NCBI GenBank assembly: GCA_041389525.1
Contig: JAWKRR010000030.1
Location: forward strand, 1-64,000
Direction: 5' to 3'
Source of the DNA: JACKFB01 sp041389525
GTDB lineage: Bacteria; Myxococcota_A; UBA9042; PHBI01; JACKFB01
Length of the DNA: 64,000 bases
Shown: positions 56,801 through 64,000 of the stretch, piece by piece
How the letters are laid out: every line of letters starts with the position of its first letter
How positions within the stretch are numbered: the first letter of the stretch is position 1
The notes under the pieces: model-generated
Database searches by the model: none
What the model saw: only the letters and a program-made list of their open reading frames with translations
What the model was told of the DNA's origin: nothing
Made by a program: the position numbers and the translations under genes

Positions 56801-58356
56801 TCTACCGCGACGCCCTGGGCTGCCAGCCGCCCCGCGGCGTCCCCCTGGCCTTTCTGGACCCGGTCGACGGCGCGCTGCCGGCGCTCTTTCAGCGCTACGC
56901 CCGCACCCACGGCCCCTTCGTCAGCCGCGACCTCGCCCGCCGCTACGCGCTGCGCCCGCCGCAGGTCGAGGCGGTGCTCGCCGGCCTCGAGGCGGCAGGC
57001 CAGCTCGTCCGCGGCGAGCTGCGCCCGGGCGGCACTGAGCCCGAGTGGTGCGACCCCGAGGTCCTGCGCCGCGCCCGCCAACGCACCCTGGCCCGACTGC
57101 GCCGCGAGGTGGCGCCGGTCGACGCCGCCGTCCTCGCCCGCTTTCTGCCGGCGTGGCACGGCATCGGCGACGGCTCCCGCGGCGGCCCCGAGCGCCTGCT
57201 GGCAGCCATAGGCCAGCTCGAGGGCCTGCCCGTCTCGTTTCGCGACCTCGAAGAGCTCATGTTGCCAGCCCGCGTCGGGGATTTTCAGCCGAGGATGCTC
57301 GATGAGCTCGGCGCCCTGGGCCAGCTCTTGTGGGTCGGCCAAGGCGCGCTGGGGCCCAAGGACGGCCGCGTGGCGCTGTACCGACGCGAGCGCGTGGCGC
57401 TGCTCTTGGACGCGCCAGCGCCCTGGGAGCCGCCGACCCCGCTGCACGCCGCGCTCATGGCCCACCTGGAGGCGCGCGGCGCCTGCTTCTTCCACGAGCT
57501 GCACCTTGCCTGCGTCCGGGCTGGCGGCGACGTGCGCGAGAAGGAGGTCCTCGAGGCCCTGTGGGACCTGGTGTGGGCGGGCTTGCTGACCAACGACACC
57601 TTCCAGCCCTTGCGCGCGCTGGGCGGCCGGGCCAGCGCGTCGACGAAGCGTCCGGGGCCACAGCGGGCGGCGCTGGCCGGCGGGCGCTGGTCCCTGGTCA
57701 GCGAGCAGCTCGGTACTCCGCCCAGCGCGACCGAGCGCGTGCACGCCAAGGCCGTCGCGCTGCTGGAGCGCCACGGGGTCCTCACCCGCGAGGTCGCGAC
57801 CAGCGAGCCGCTCACCGGCGGATTCAGCGGCATCTACAAGGTGCTGCGCGCGATGGAGGAGTCGGGGCGCATCCGCCGCGGCTACTTCGTCGAGGGCCTC
57901 GGCGGCGCCCAGTTCGCGTGGCCGGGCGCGGTGGACCGGCTGCGCTCGGCCAGGCTGGCCCACGACGCGCGGACCGAGGCCGAGACCGCCATCGTCTTGG
58001 CCGCCACCGACCCCGCCTGCCCCTTCGGCGTCACCCTGCCCTGGCCGGACACGGCGGCCGACGGGGGGCGGCCCAGGCGGGCCCCCGGCGCGCGGGTCGT
58101 CGTGGTCGCCGGCGAGCCCGTGGCCTTCGCGGAGCGCGCCTTCAAGAGCCTGACGACCTTCAACGCCCTGACGGCGCCGGGGCGAATCGCCTTGCTGGTC
58201 GACGCCGTGCGCCCCCTGGCGCGCCACCGTCGCGGGCGGGCGCTCCGCGTGGAGACCATCGACGGCCAGCCCGCCCGCCAGTCACCACTCGCGGATTCGC
58301 TGCGGGCCGCGGGGTTCACCGGCGACCACAAGGGCCTGACCCTCGAAGGGCGCTGA
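53887..58356 (+). CDS. lhr: Large helicase-related protein Lhr
   Basis: Lhr is a superfamily 2 3'-5' helicase linked to DNA repair. The 1489-residue length is near that of E. coli Lhr (1538). Motifs in order are PVQKRGW (Q-type), Walker A APTGSGKT, PLKALVYD, TTPESLYLL, DEIH (Walker B, VDEIHAL), LSATV, FVNSRGLCERLA, HHGSVSHHQRR, ATSSLELGIDMG and QRIGRAGH. The winged-helix and Lhr-core domains follow (ARKGSKALAATSGGTIPDRG; LGELDEEMVHES region), then the long bacterial C-terminal domain with repeated winged helices. The gene is intact and has no partner nearby. Confidence 0.95.
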   Translation: MDAFGHATRTWFDATFDEPTPVQKRGWERIAAGDHVLLIAPTGSGKTLAAFLWAIDALSALPEDAPAGVRVLYVSPLKALVYDIERNLRAPLAGIERAALQSHTPLRPPRVGVRTGDTSAKERRDLVKHPPEILVTTPESLYLLLGSAARETLRTVTTVIVDEIHALAPTKRGAHLALSLERLALLTDAEPQRIGLSATVRPPELVARFLGGDRHVAIVDASARPAMDLCIEVPVPDMTRPADGVEPPDAPTTPRGGPISDAERRTSVWPAIQPRLLALIRAHRTTIVFVNSRGLCERLAQRLNELAGEDLVGAHHGSVSHHQRRAVEEALKAGTIRAIVATSSLELGIDMGAVDLVLLVESPGAVSSGLQRIGRAGHGVGQISKGRIFPKHRGDLLEATVVAGRMVEGRIEALRLPRSPLDVLSQHIVAMTAVQDLRVVEVEAMVRRSANFRDLSHDLLAGVLDMLAGRYPSTDFADLRPRIVWDRDTGTLSARKGSKALAATSGGTIPDRGLFGVHLGPEGPRVGELDEEMVHESLPGQSFMLGASTWRIEEITRDRVIVSPAPGEPGRLPFWHGEGPGRPVELGRALGAFTRELGAMETPAAAAWLESDWGLDHLAARNLSRYLEEQRDATGTLPTDRAITVERFRDELGDLRVCILSPFGARVHAPWALALEARLSVASGFEVQTMWTDDGIVLRFVETDDSLGAGGPDLDTLLPDPDQVEPLVVEQLGNSSLFAAQFRENAARALLLPRRHPGSRTPLWAQRLKAQRLLAVARGFPAFPIVLETYRACLQDIMDLPALVELLLAIRRREVRVDVVDTVSASPFARSLVFAFVASTLYEGDAPLAERRAHALTLDRHMLRELLGHEELRELLDASVLDALESELQLLADGFRARHADGLHDVLRRLGDLDEAELCARCDGAPPGSAPDADDPDATARVWLHELLTARRVLPLRIGAEARFIAIEDVGLYRDALGCQPPRGVPLAFLDPVDGALPALFQRYARTHGPFVSRDLARRYALRPPQVEAVLAGLEAAGQLVRGELRPGGTEPEWCDPEVLRRARQRTLARLRREVAPVDAAVLARFLPAWHGIGDGSRGGPERLLAAIGQLEGLPVSFRDLEELMLPARVGDFQPRMLDELGALGQLLWVGQGALGPKDGRVALYRRERVALLLDAPAPWEPPTPLHAALMAHLEARGACFFHELHLACVRAGGDVREKEVLEALWDLVWAGLLTNDTFQPLRALGGRASASTKRPGPQRAALAGGRWSLVSEQLGTPPSATERVHAKAVALLERHGVLTREVATSEPLTGGFSGIYKVLRAMEESGRIRRGYFVEGLGGAQFAWPGAVDRLRSARLAHDARTEAETAIVLAATDPACPFGVTLPWPDTAADGGRPRRAPGARVVVVAGEPVAFAERAFKSLTTFNALTAPGRIALLVDAVRPLARHRRGRALRVETIDGQPARQSPLADSLRAAGFTGDHKGLTLEGR

Positions 58357-58407
58357 GGCCAGATGCCCCCCGCAAACACAAACTTTGCGGCGAATCGTCA
58401 AGCTACT

Positions 58408-58423
58408 TGCGTGATTTCACGCA
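58408..58423. promoter_or_regulatory. 16-bp palindrome, possible operator
   Basis: TGCGTGATTTCACGCA is a palindrome with two 7-bp arms and a 2-bp spacer, in the 217-bp, relatively AT-rich gap between lhr and the next lipoprotein gene. The 2-nt centre makes an RNA hairpin unlikely, so a dimeric DNA-binding regulator site is the simplest reading. Confidence 0.4.
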
Positions 58424-58573
58424 CAGGCCCATACTGCGCCGCAATTGTCTCGGTTTTTGTCGAGGAACGCGGCCTGGCCGTGTGACAGAAGTCGGGGCTG
58501 CGAGCGTCACAATTTGTGAGGGCTCGCGATGCCACACCCGGCCGTGAGGACGGCCGATCTAGGAGTTTGACCG

Positions 58574-59077
58574 ATGAACAAGGTTTCTCTGCTGTTGATC
58601 GCTGCTGTTGCTCTGGTCGTCACGGGCTGCGAGAAGAAGCCCGAGGCCGCCCCCGCTGAGGCCCCCAAGGCCGGCGAGGCCAAGCCCGCCGCTGAGGAGG
58701 CCAAGCCCGCCGCTGAGGAGGCCAAGCCCGCCGCCGAGGAGGCCAAGCCGGCCGCCGAGGAGGCCAAGCCGGCCGCTGAGGAGCCCGCCGCTGAGGAGCC
58801 CGCCGCGGCCGCCGCCGCTGAGGGCGGTGGTGATCTTCCCGCCGCGTGCAAGGAGTACGCCGACAAGATGCTGAAGTGCCTGGAGTCCGACAAGTACCCC
58901 GCGGCCGCCAAGGATGGCGCGAAGCAGGGCCTCGAGGCGATGAAGTCGGGCTGGAACTTCGGCGGAATGGAAGGCGCGGCGAAGGACGCGGCCATGAACG
59001 CGGCCAACGACGCGTGCACGCAGTCGGTCAACGCCATGAAGCAGTCTGGCGAGATGATGTGCCCGGGCGTGTGGTAA
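58574..59077 (+). CDS. Lipoprotein with AKPAAEE tandem repeats
   Basis: The 167-residue protein has a clear lipoprotein signal (MNKVSLLLIAAVALVVTGCE). Residues 25-70 are a tandem array of the 21-bp unit coding for AKPAAEE (about five copies, then EEPAAEEPA), which probably forms a stretched, charged tether. The C-terminal 75 residues form a small helical domain with four Cys (LPAACKEYADKMLKCLES, NDACTQSVNAM, MMCPG), likely two disulfides. The family is unknown. It has its own upstream region with a palindrome and its own terminator, so it may be a well-expressed single gene. Confidence 0.78.
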   Translation: MNKVSLLLIAAVALVVTGCEKKPEAAPAEAPKAGEAKPAAEEAKPAAEEAKPAAEEAKPAAEEAKPAAEEPAAEEPAAAAAAEGGGDLPAACKEYADKMLKCLESDKYPAAAKDGAKQGLEAMKSGWNFGGMEGAAKDAAMNAANDACTQSVNAMKQSGEMMCPGVW

Positions 59078-59143
59078 GCCACTGCCCCTAGTGAATCAAG
59101 GGTGAGCGAGCCACCGGGTTCGCCCACCCTGACCACTCCGATG

Positions 59144-59180
59144 ACGCCCGAGCCCCGATTGGAGCTCGGGCGTTGTCGTT
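59144..59180 (+). terminator. Rho-independent terminator
   Basis: A perfect 10-bp stem (ACGCCCGAGC at 59144-59153, GCTCGGGCGT at 59164-59173) with a 10-nt loop is followed by TGTCGTTT. It ends the AKPAAEE lipoprotein transcript just before the DTW gene. Confidence 0.7.
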
Positions 59181-59193
59181 TCTGGAGGTGTGA

Positions 59194-59841
59194 ATGGGGC
59201 GTCGAGCCAAGCGAGCCGAGCGCTGCGAGACGTGCAAGATGCACGCGGACCTGTGCGTGTGCGGGTTGGCGCCCGGGCTGGCGATTCGGACGCGGGTCGT
59301 CGTGGTGATGCACCACAAGGAGGTCTCGAAGACCTCGGCTACGGCGCGGCTCTTGGAGCGCGCGGTGGACCAGGTGGAGTTCCACGTCCGCGGCGAGCTG
59401 GACTCGGAGCCCGTGGACCTGTCGGTGCTGGACGACCCGGCGCGGAGGGCCGTCGTGCTCTACCCCGCCGACGACGCGGTCGTGTTGGACGAGGCGTTCT
59501 TGGGGGGCGATCCGCGGCCGGTGACGCTGGTGGTGCCCGACGGCAACTGGCGGCAGGCCTCGCGCATCCCGAAACGCGAGCCAGCGCTCGCGAACCTGCC
59601 GCGCGTGACCCTGGTCGACGACGCGCCGACGCGCTACCGACTGCGCGCTGAACCCAAGGCGGGCGGGCTGGCGACCTTCGAGGCGGTGGCCCGCGCCCTC
59701 GGCGTGCTGGAGGGCCCCGAGGTTCGGGCCAAGCTCGAGCGCTACTTCGACACCATGGTCGAGCGCACGCTCAGCACCCGCGGCGGCGGCCACCCGTGGC
59801 AGCGAGCGCTCTGGGCCCGCGCCGAGGCCGGCGACCCGTGA
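59194..59841 (+). CDS. tapT: DTW-domain tRNA-uridine aminocarboxypropyltransferase
   Basis: DTW-domain enzymes add the acp3U modification to tRNA (position 47 in bacteria). The N-terminal zinc motif CETCKMHADLCVC is complete, followed by TRVVVVMHHKEVSKTSATARLL and VVLYPADDAVVLDE. At the signature position the sequence is PDGNWRQASRI, so the usual Thr of D-x-T-W is Asn here. The rest (RYRLRAEPKAGGLATFEAVARAL) fits the family. ATG 59194 has the ribosome binding site GGAGG. Substrate specificity is assumed from the family. Confidence 0.88.
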   Translation: MGRRAKRAERCETCKMHADLCVCGLAPGLAIRTRVVVVMHHKEVSKTSATARLLERAVDQVEFHVRGELDSEPVDLSVLDDPARRAVVLYPADDAVVLDEAFLGGDPRPVTLVVPDGNWRQASRIPKREPALANLPRVTLVDDAPTRYRLRAEPKAGGLATFEAVARALGVLEGPEVRAKLERYFDTMVERTLSTRGGGHPWQRALWARAEAGDP

Positions 59842-59906
59842 GCGCTTGCGGCGGCTTGCGGGCCTGCTAGGCTGAGGGCCCTCCCCTCAAACCCAGGAGG
59901 CGGGCC

Positions 59907-60677
59907 GTGCTGCGTGGCGCCCTCGCTCTTGTCATCCCTGCGCTGGTGGTCTCGGCTTGCGCCACCACGTCCAGCGACGTCAAGCAGGCGTCGGGCCAGC
60001 TGACGGCCGCGCTCAGCGCGATGGACGGGGCGGTGCTGGATTTCCAGGCGCTCTATCTGGCTGAGATTCAGCAGACGCGGACGGATCTCCAGGACGCGTA
60101 CATCGCGCGGGCCGTGCGGCTGCGCACCCGCGCGCTCTCGAGCGAGCTGGACGGCCCCGCGTGGGAGGCCAAGCTGCGCGCGCGCGGGCTGCTGGCGGTG
60201 GCCGAGGAGATCGAGGCCTCGGAGAACGCCGCCCGCGAGCTCGTGGGCCGCGTCGCCACGATGACCTTGGCGGAAGGCCAGACCGCCGAGGCCGCGCTCG
60301 GCGACCTCTACGGCGGGCAGGCGGCGGCCTTGCGAACCAGCGCGGCGGCGCTTCGTGAGAAGGGGCTGACGGCGGCTGCGGACGCGCTCGACGCGCGGGC
60401 GGCTCAGCTTGAGGCCGCGCGCCCCGACCTGCTCGGCGACCCGCTGGCGACGGGCTACCTGAAGGCGCTGGTCGAGCTGAGCACCATGGCCCGAGATCTG
60501 CCGCTGCGACTTGAGGATTTGAGAGCCGCGGTCGACTACCTGGCCGCCACACACGGGGTGGTGGACGGGTGGATTCAGGCGGACGTGAAGCCCTCGGGCG
60601 AGGCGCTCGGCGAGCTCTTCGACAAGCACGGTGAGCAACTGAACATCAAGGCGCCGCGGCTGCCGAGGGGGCTGTGA
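59907..60677 (+). CDS. Helical lipoprotein, first gene of a three-gene operon
   Basis: GTG 59907 follows AGGAGG at ideal spacing. The signal (LALVIPALVVSACATTS) ends in a lipobox. The 235-residue mature part is nearly all helix, with heptad-like Ala/Leu patterns (AAALREKGLTAAADALDARAAQLEAA). No family was recognised. Its stop overlaps the start of the next gene (GTGATG), which also encodes a helical lipoprotein of similar size. Confidence 0.75.
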   Translation: MLRGALALVIPALVVSACATTSSDVKQASGQLTAALSAMDGAVLDFQALYLAEIQQTRTDLQDAYIARAVRLRTRALSSELDGPAWEAKLRARGLLAVAEEIEASENAARELVGRVATMTLAEGQTAEAALGDLYGGQAAALRTSAAALREKGLTAAADALDARAAQLEAARPDLLGDPLATGYLKALVELSTMARDLPLRLEDLRAAVDYLAATHGVVDGWIQADVKPSGEALGELFDKHGEQLNIKAPRLPRGL

Positions 60678-61348
60678 TGGGCAGGCTGATCGGCGTGTGC
60701 GCGCTGGTGGCGCTGATGGCGAGCGGGTGCGTGCGGCAGGTGCGCGACCTGACCCGCGCGGAGGCCGCAGCGCTTGGGGCGGTGCAGGCGCGGGTGGCGC
60801 AGAATCGTGAGCCGTTGACTCGCTCGCTGGCCGATCTCGGGCGGGTGTCTCAGGCGGCGCTTGGCGAGAAGGACGGGCTGACGTCGGGGGTCGCGAAGGC
60901 GCAGCTTCTGGAGTCGATGCGGTCGCCGTGGGTGACAAGCCAGGGGGCCGGGGCGGCGACGTCGCGCGAGGTGGCGCTCTACCACCTGTACGCGTTGGCG
61001 GACGCGGAGCGCGAGCTGCGGAGCGCGCGGATTCGGCAGCGGGAGGCGCGGCTGGCCGCGGTGCAGGAGGCCTACGACCGCCTGGTCGGGCTGACGGCGG
61101 ACGCGGTGGCGGCGGAGACGCTGATCTTGCGGTACCTGGAGCAGCCTCGCGGGGCGCGCGTGGCCGAGGCCGTCGACGGCTTTCTGGCCGAGACGCGGGC
61201 ATTTCGCGACGTGATTCAGAGCAGCGAGAACCCGGAGATGCGGCGGCTGGCCGACCAGGTCACGCGCGGCGAGGACGCGGTGCGGCAGGCCAAGGAGTTC
61301 ATCGAGCTGGCCATCGACAAGGCCCGGACGCTGAAGGAAAAGCCATGA
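60677..61348 (+). CDS. Helical lipoprotein, second gene of the operon
   Basis: ATG 60677 shares its A with the upstream stop codon TGA; GTG 60674 is an alternative. The signal (LIGVCALVALMASGCV) gives a lipoprotein. The 205-residue mature chain is helical and Ala/Arg/Glu-rich (YALADAERELRSARIRQREA; LADQVTRGEDAVRQAKEFIE). It resembles its upstream neighbour in size and composition but shows no clear sequence repeat of it. Its stop overlaps the third gene by 4 bp. Function is unknown. Confidence 0.75.
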   Translation: MGRLIGVCALVALMASGCVRQVRDLTRAEAAALGAVQARVAQNREPLTRSLADLGRVSQAALGEKDGLTSGVAKAQLLESMRSPWVTSQGAGAATSREVALYHLYALADAERELRSARIRQREARLAAVQEAYDRLVGLTADAVAAETLILRYLEQPRGARVAEAVDGFLAETRAFRDVIQSSENPEMRRLADQVTRGEDAVRQAKEFIELAIDKARTLKEKP

Positions 61349-61884
61349 GCGCGACCACCGAGGAAGAGCGGGAGCGGGGGCGCGAGGCCATCGCGAAGGC
61401 GACCGGCAGGATTCGGGACGGGATCGTCGAGGCGCGGACGCTGCTGGAGGACCTGCACGGGTTGGCGAAGCTGGGCAAGGACGCGTCGGACGCGCAGCGG
61501 GCAGCGCTCGCGAAGCTGGCGGGGCGGCTGGACGACGACACGCGGGAGGCGGCGCGGGGGCGGCGGACGGTGGAGATCGCGCGGCTCGACGAGATCATCG
61601 CGTCCTACGACGCGACCTTGGAGGTCGAGGGGTTGCCGAGCGACGTGCGGGACGTGGTGGCGGGCGAGCGGACGTCGGCGCGGGCGCGGCGGGCGAGGCT
61701 GCTGGGTGAGGCGGCGACGGACTTCGGCGGGATCCTGACGCGCAGCGACGTGGAGCGGCTCGAGACGCTGACGGCGGAGGTCCGGGCGGTGACCCGGCGG
61801 AAGATTCGCGCGGCGGGGCTCTTGCGGGCGACGACGCGGCTCATCGATGTGGCGCTGGGCTTGGTCTTCAAGCTGGCGACCTAG
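61345..61884 (+). CDS. Soluble helical protein, third gene of the operon
   Basis: ATG 61345 overlaps the preceding stop (ATGA). The 179-residue protein is strongly charged and helical, probably a coiled coil (REAIAKATGRIRDGIVEART; KLAGRLDDDTREAARGRRTV), and lacks a clear signal peptide. The C-terminal 15 residues (LIDVALGLVFKLAT) form an amphipathic or weakly membrane-active helix. The tight overlaps suggest the three products act together, perhaps as an envelope-associated complex, but no family is recognised. Confidence 0.7.
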   Translation: MSATTEEERERGREAIAKATGRIRDGIVEARTLLEDLHGLAKLGKDASDAQRAALAKLAGRLDDDTREAARGRRTVEIARLDEIIASYDATLEVEGLPSDVRDVVAGERTSARARRARLLGEAATDFGGILTRSDVERLETLTAEVRAVTRRKIRAAGLLRATTRLIDVALGLVFKLAT

Positions 61885-62093
61885 CCGCGACGCTTGGCGG
61901 GCGTCGCGCGCTGGTTGGGGGGCTGGCGAGCGGCGTAGGCACGGGTTGGCTCGACGCGTGGGGCGGCGCTTCCGCGCTGGGGCGCCGTGGGGCGGGCTGC
62001 GCGACGCCGCGCTGGCCTCGCTGTTCGGCGCTCGACGGGCCCCGCTGAATTCCCTTGCGCGGCGCCAGGCACCTTGCTACGGTTTTTCTTCTT

Positions 62094-62112
62094 GATAATG
62101 AATGTCATTACC
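62094..62112 (+). promoter_or_regulatory. Fur box upstream of the TonB-receptor locus
   Basis: GATAATGAATGTCATTACC matches 15 of 19 positions of the Fur consensus and shares GATAATGA...TCATTA with the box upstream of bfd. It is 17 bp before the start of the Com-like gene, within an AT-rich patch. Confidence 0.85.
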
Positions 62113-62128
62113 ATTTATGAGCTAGCGC

Positions 62129-62332
62129 ATGCCGTCGCCGAAAACCGACAACGCCCTCCCGGTCGATCTCGATCATCGGTGCGCGTGCGGCGCGCTCATC
62201 GCGCGCTTGGTGGAGCACGGGCTCGAGATCAAATGCCGACGCTGCCGACGCGCGGTCATCGTGCCGATCGACGCGCTGATCGACGACGCCGTGAGGCGAC
62301 GGCTGGCTGAAGAGGCCGCGGCGGCGCGCTAG
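62129..62332 (+). CDS. Com-like zinc-ribbon small protein
   Basis: The 67-residue protein has two Cys pairs, CACGALIAR and IKCRRCRRAV, in the order C-x-C...C-x-x-C, similar to phage Mu Com-type zinc fingers that act as translational regulators. It is the first gene after the Fur box and is followed by a strong terminator. It may therefore be a small iron-responsive zinc-ribbon protein, perhaps RNA-binding; this is inference from the fold type and the position. Confidence 0.68.
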   Translation: MPSPKTDNALPVDLDHRCACGALIARLVEHGLEIKCRRCRRAVIVPIDALIDDAVRRRLAEEAAAAR

Positions 62333-62400
62333 CTCGTCGCCTCCCATCGTCCTGACCGACATCTAGAACACGCCACAGAGGCCAGAGGCATCCAGCCCCG

Positions 62401-62440
62401 AGCCCGCCGCGGACACTCAGTCCGCAGCGGGCTTTTTTCG
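62401..62440 (+). terminator. Rho-independent terminator after the Com-like gene
   Basis: A 14-bp stem with one mismatch (62401-62414 against 62420-62433, loop ACTCA) ends in GCGGGCTTTTTT. It would stop or attenuate transcription from the Fur-box promoter before the next small gene and the TonB receptor. Confidence 0.85.
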
Positions 62441-62477
62441 TTTTTGCCGCCGAGTTCACCGCCACGGAGGTTTTCCA

Positions 62478-62663
62478 GTGCCCCCAGAGAGCCCAGAGAT
62501 CGCTGTCAGTCTGTGCCCCAACGGCTGCGTCACGCTGCACGTGGGGCCCGCGGTCATCCACCTGTCCCCGCAGGCGTTTCGCCGGTTGGCGCAGCACGTG
62601 GCTCGGGTCGCGCCCGAGGCGTGGGTCCGCCCGCTCAAAGGGACGGAGCGCGGCCTCGCATGA
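62478..62663 (+). CDS. Small protein upstream of the TonB receptor
   Basis: GTG 62478 has a good ribosome binding site (GGAGG, 7 nt). The 61-residue protein contains CPNGCVTLHVGPAVIHLSPQ followed by a helix (AFRRLAQHVARVAPEAW). The C-x-x-x-C-x-x-x-x-H pattern could bind a metal. I do not recognise a named family. It lies after the terminator and 50 bp before the receptor start, so it may belong to the same iron-linked unit. Confidence 0.62.
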   Translation: MPPESPEIAVSLCPNGCVTLHVGPAVIHLSPQAFRRLAQHVARVAPEAWVRPLKGTERGLA

Positions 62664-62712
62664 CGTGCACGCGAACAGAGGCGGCGGCTGCCGTCGAGCG
62701 CGGGGGCTCGCG

Positions 62713-64000
62713 ATGCGGGTGAGCTTGGTCTACCCGTGGCTGGCGCTTGGGCTGCTGAGCACCCCGGCCGTGGCTGGCGACGCCGTCGAGCTTGAGGACG
62801 TCGTCGTCACCGGGTCGCGCACCGAGCACGCGGTGGCCGACGCGCCGGTCGCGACCGAGGTGATCGACCGCGCGACCATCGCGTCATCCGGCGCCGAAAA
62901 TCTGGCGGAGCTGCTGAGCTCCCACGCCGGGATGGACCTGTACGCGGCGCTTCGAGGGACGGGGCTGCGAATCCAGGGTCTGGGGGCCGAGCACCTGCTG
63001 ATCCTGGTCGATGGCCAGCGGATGGTCGGGCGGCTGGACGGCGTGCTGGACCTGAGCCGGTTCCCGACCGAGTCCATCGAGCGCGTGGAGATCGTGAAGG
63101 GGCCGAGCTCAGCGCTCTATGGCTCGGACGCGATGGGTGGGGTCGTCCACATCATCACCCGCAAGGCGCGGGCGCCCCAGGAGGCGGAGCTGCGGGCGCG
63201 GTATGGCAGCCGGCGAGCGGTCGACGTGGACGCGGGGGCCGGCTTGGTGCGCGGGCCTGTCTCGGTGAGGTTGCACGGTGGCTACCACCGCCATGACGCG
63301 TGGCGGCGCGACGGGAGCTCCGTGGCCACCTCGGGGAGCCGGCTCTCGGCCTGGGACGTGGGCCACCGCACCGTGTGGACCGGCTCAGGTGGCGCTCGGC
63401 TCACCGCGACCACGCACCTCCAGATCAGCGACCACGCCGGGGTCGACGCGAACGCTGCGGGCGCCGTCTTCGACCGCCGCAACCGCACCCGCACGCTGAA
63501 TGCTCAGCTCGCGCCTGAGTTTTTGTTGCCGCGCGGGGGCCGGCTGCGGCTGATGGCGGCCTACGCGGGCAACCACGACGAGTACCTGCTGGACCAGCGG
63601 GGCTCGGCGGCGCTGGACCAGCATGAGACGACCCGGGAGCATCTCGGCGAGCTCGACCTGCAGTACGAGCGCCTCTTCGGGGGGCGGCATCTGCTGGTGG
63701 CGGGTGCCCACGGGCAGTACGAGCGGCTCGCGTCGCCGCGTGTGGGGCCAGGTGAGGGCGACCGCGGCCGCGTCTCGGTCTTCGCGCAGAACGAGTGGAG
63801 CGCGACGGACGAGCCGCTCCTCGTCGTCGTGCCGGGCGTCCGCGCCGACGTCGACACGCGCTTTGGCGTCCACGTCACGCCCAAGCTCGCGCTGCGACTC
63901 GACCCGGTCGAGCGGCTGACGATCCGCGCGAGCTACGGCCGAGGTTTCCGCGCCCCCGACTTCAAAGAGCTGCTGCTGCGCTTCGAAAACCCAGGCGTGG
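62713..64000 (+). CDS. TonB-dependent outer-membrane receptor (3' end outside window)
   Basis: ATG 62713 opens a signal peptide (WLALGLLSTPAVAG). A TonB-box-like stretch (VELEDVVVTGSRTEHAVAD) and a complete plug domain follow: VATEVIDRATI, SSHAGMDLYAALRGTGLRIQ, LLILVDGQRMVGR, SIERVEIVKGPSSALYGSDA and MGGVVHIITRKA. The barrel begins at about residue 160 and continues to the edge (IRASYGRGFRAPDFKELLLRFENPG). The frame is open to base 64000 (429 codons). The plug resembles BtuB- and siderophore-type receptors. With the upstream Fur box, an iron-siderophore or haem substrate is likely, but not proven. Confidence 0.9.
   Translation, partial: MRVSLVYPWLALGLLSTPAVAGDAVELEDVVVTGSRTEHAVADAPVATEVIDRATIASSGAENLAELLSSHAGMDLYAALRGTGLRIQGLGAEHLLILVDGQRMVGRLDGVLDLSRFPTESIERVEIVKGPSSALYGSDAMGGVVHIITRKARAPQEAELRARYGSRRAVDVDAGAGLVRGPVSVRLHGGYHRHDAWRRDGSSVATSGSRLSAWDVGHRTVWTGSGGARLTATTHLQISDHAGVDANAAGAVFDRRNRTRTLNAQLAPEFLLPRGGRLRLMAAYAGNHDEYLLDQRGSAALDQHETTREHLGELDLQYERLFGGRHLLVAGAHGQYERLASPRVGPGEGDRGRVSVFAQNEWSATDEPLLVVVPGVRADVDTRFGVHVTPKLALRLDPVERLTIRASYGRGFRAPDFKELLLRFENPGV

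Noticed and set aside
58362..58490. About 40-codon ORF between lhr and the lipoprotein gene
   Set aside because: No ribosome binding site and no recognisable features; it spans the palindrome and likely promoter.

Overview
The window is very GC-rich, densely packed and rich in lipoproteins. It carries a CarD/CdnL regulator, a Ser/Thr protein kinase, two FHA proteins, many Cys-rich or Asp/Ala/Glu-rich lipoproteins and a MYXO-CTERM-like sorting tail. Together these suggest a chromosomal segment of a Myxococcota-type (former Deltaproteobacteria) bacterium, possibly near Polyangia or Bradymonadia; this is inference from gene content. No rRNA, tRNA, prophage, insertion sequence or CRISPR array was recognised.

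Layout. Positions 1-6.5 kb hold surface lipoproteins, a MepA-like murein endopeptidase and a membrane-anchored protein. From 6.7 to 13.8 kb lie dtd, an M20 peptidase, cdnL with its terminator, bamD, a transmembrane Ser/Thr kinase and grpE. From 14.0 to 22.2 kb are large surface proteins, an FHA-GGDEF protein, two likely beta-barrels and an alpha/beta hydrolase. From 22.2 to 28.8 kb are a zinc-ribbon AAA/TPR protein, a zinc-ribbon membrane protein, a Dam methylase and a MerB-like protein. uvrB, a five-copy intergenic repeat family, a Fur-box/bfd-bfr iron unit and an FHA-DUF898 membrane protein fill 29-34.7 kb. An M23 peptidase and an SLC13 permease precede the his operon at 37.8-45.1 kb. Then come an M61-like peptidase, an ArsC/Spx protein, FG-GAP and cyclophilin lipoproteins, fRMsr, a YkgJ-type Cys-cluster protein, the Lhr helicase (53.9-58.4 kb), a DTW protein and a three-gene lipoprotein operon. 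The right end is a second Fur-box locus leading into a TonB-dependent receptor that runs off the window.

The his operon is hisG-hisC/HAD-hisB-hisH-hisF-hisA/I/E-hisD. It encodes all steps if the HAD domain fused to HisC is the histidinol-phosphate phosphatase. The gap upstream holds a 22-codon leader ORF with six His codons among nine, followed by a hairpin that could mask the hisG ribosome binding site. This looks like an unannotated histidine attenuator.

Many genes that should be intact (dtd, the M20 peptidase, hisH, hisF, hisD, two large lipoproteins) are broken by single-base deletions, mostly in G or C runs. I read these as consensus errors rather than gene decay, and I annotate full gene spans with the break positions.
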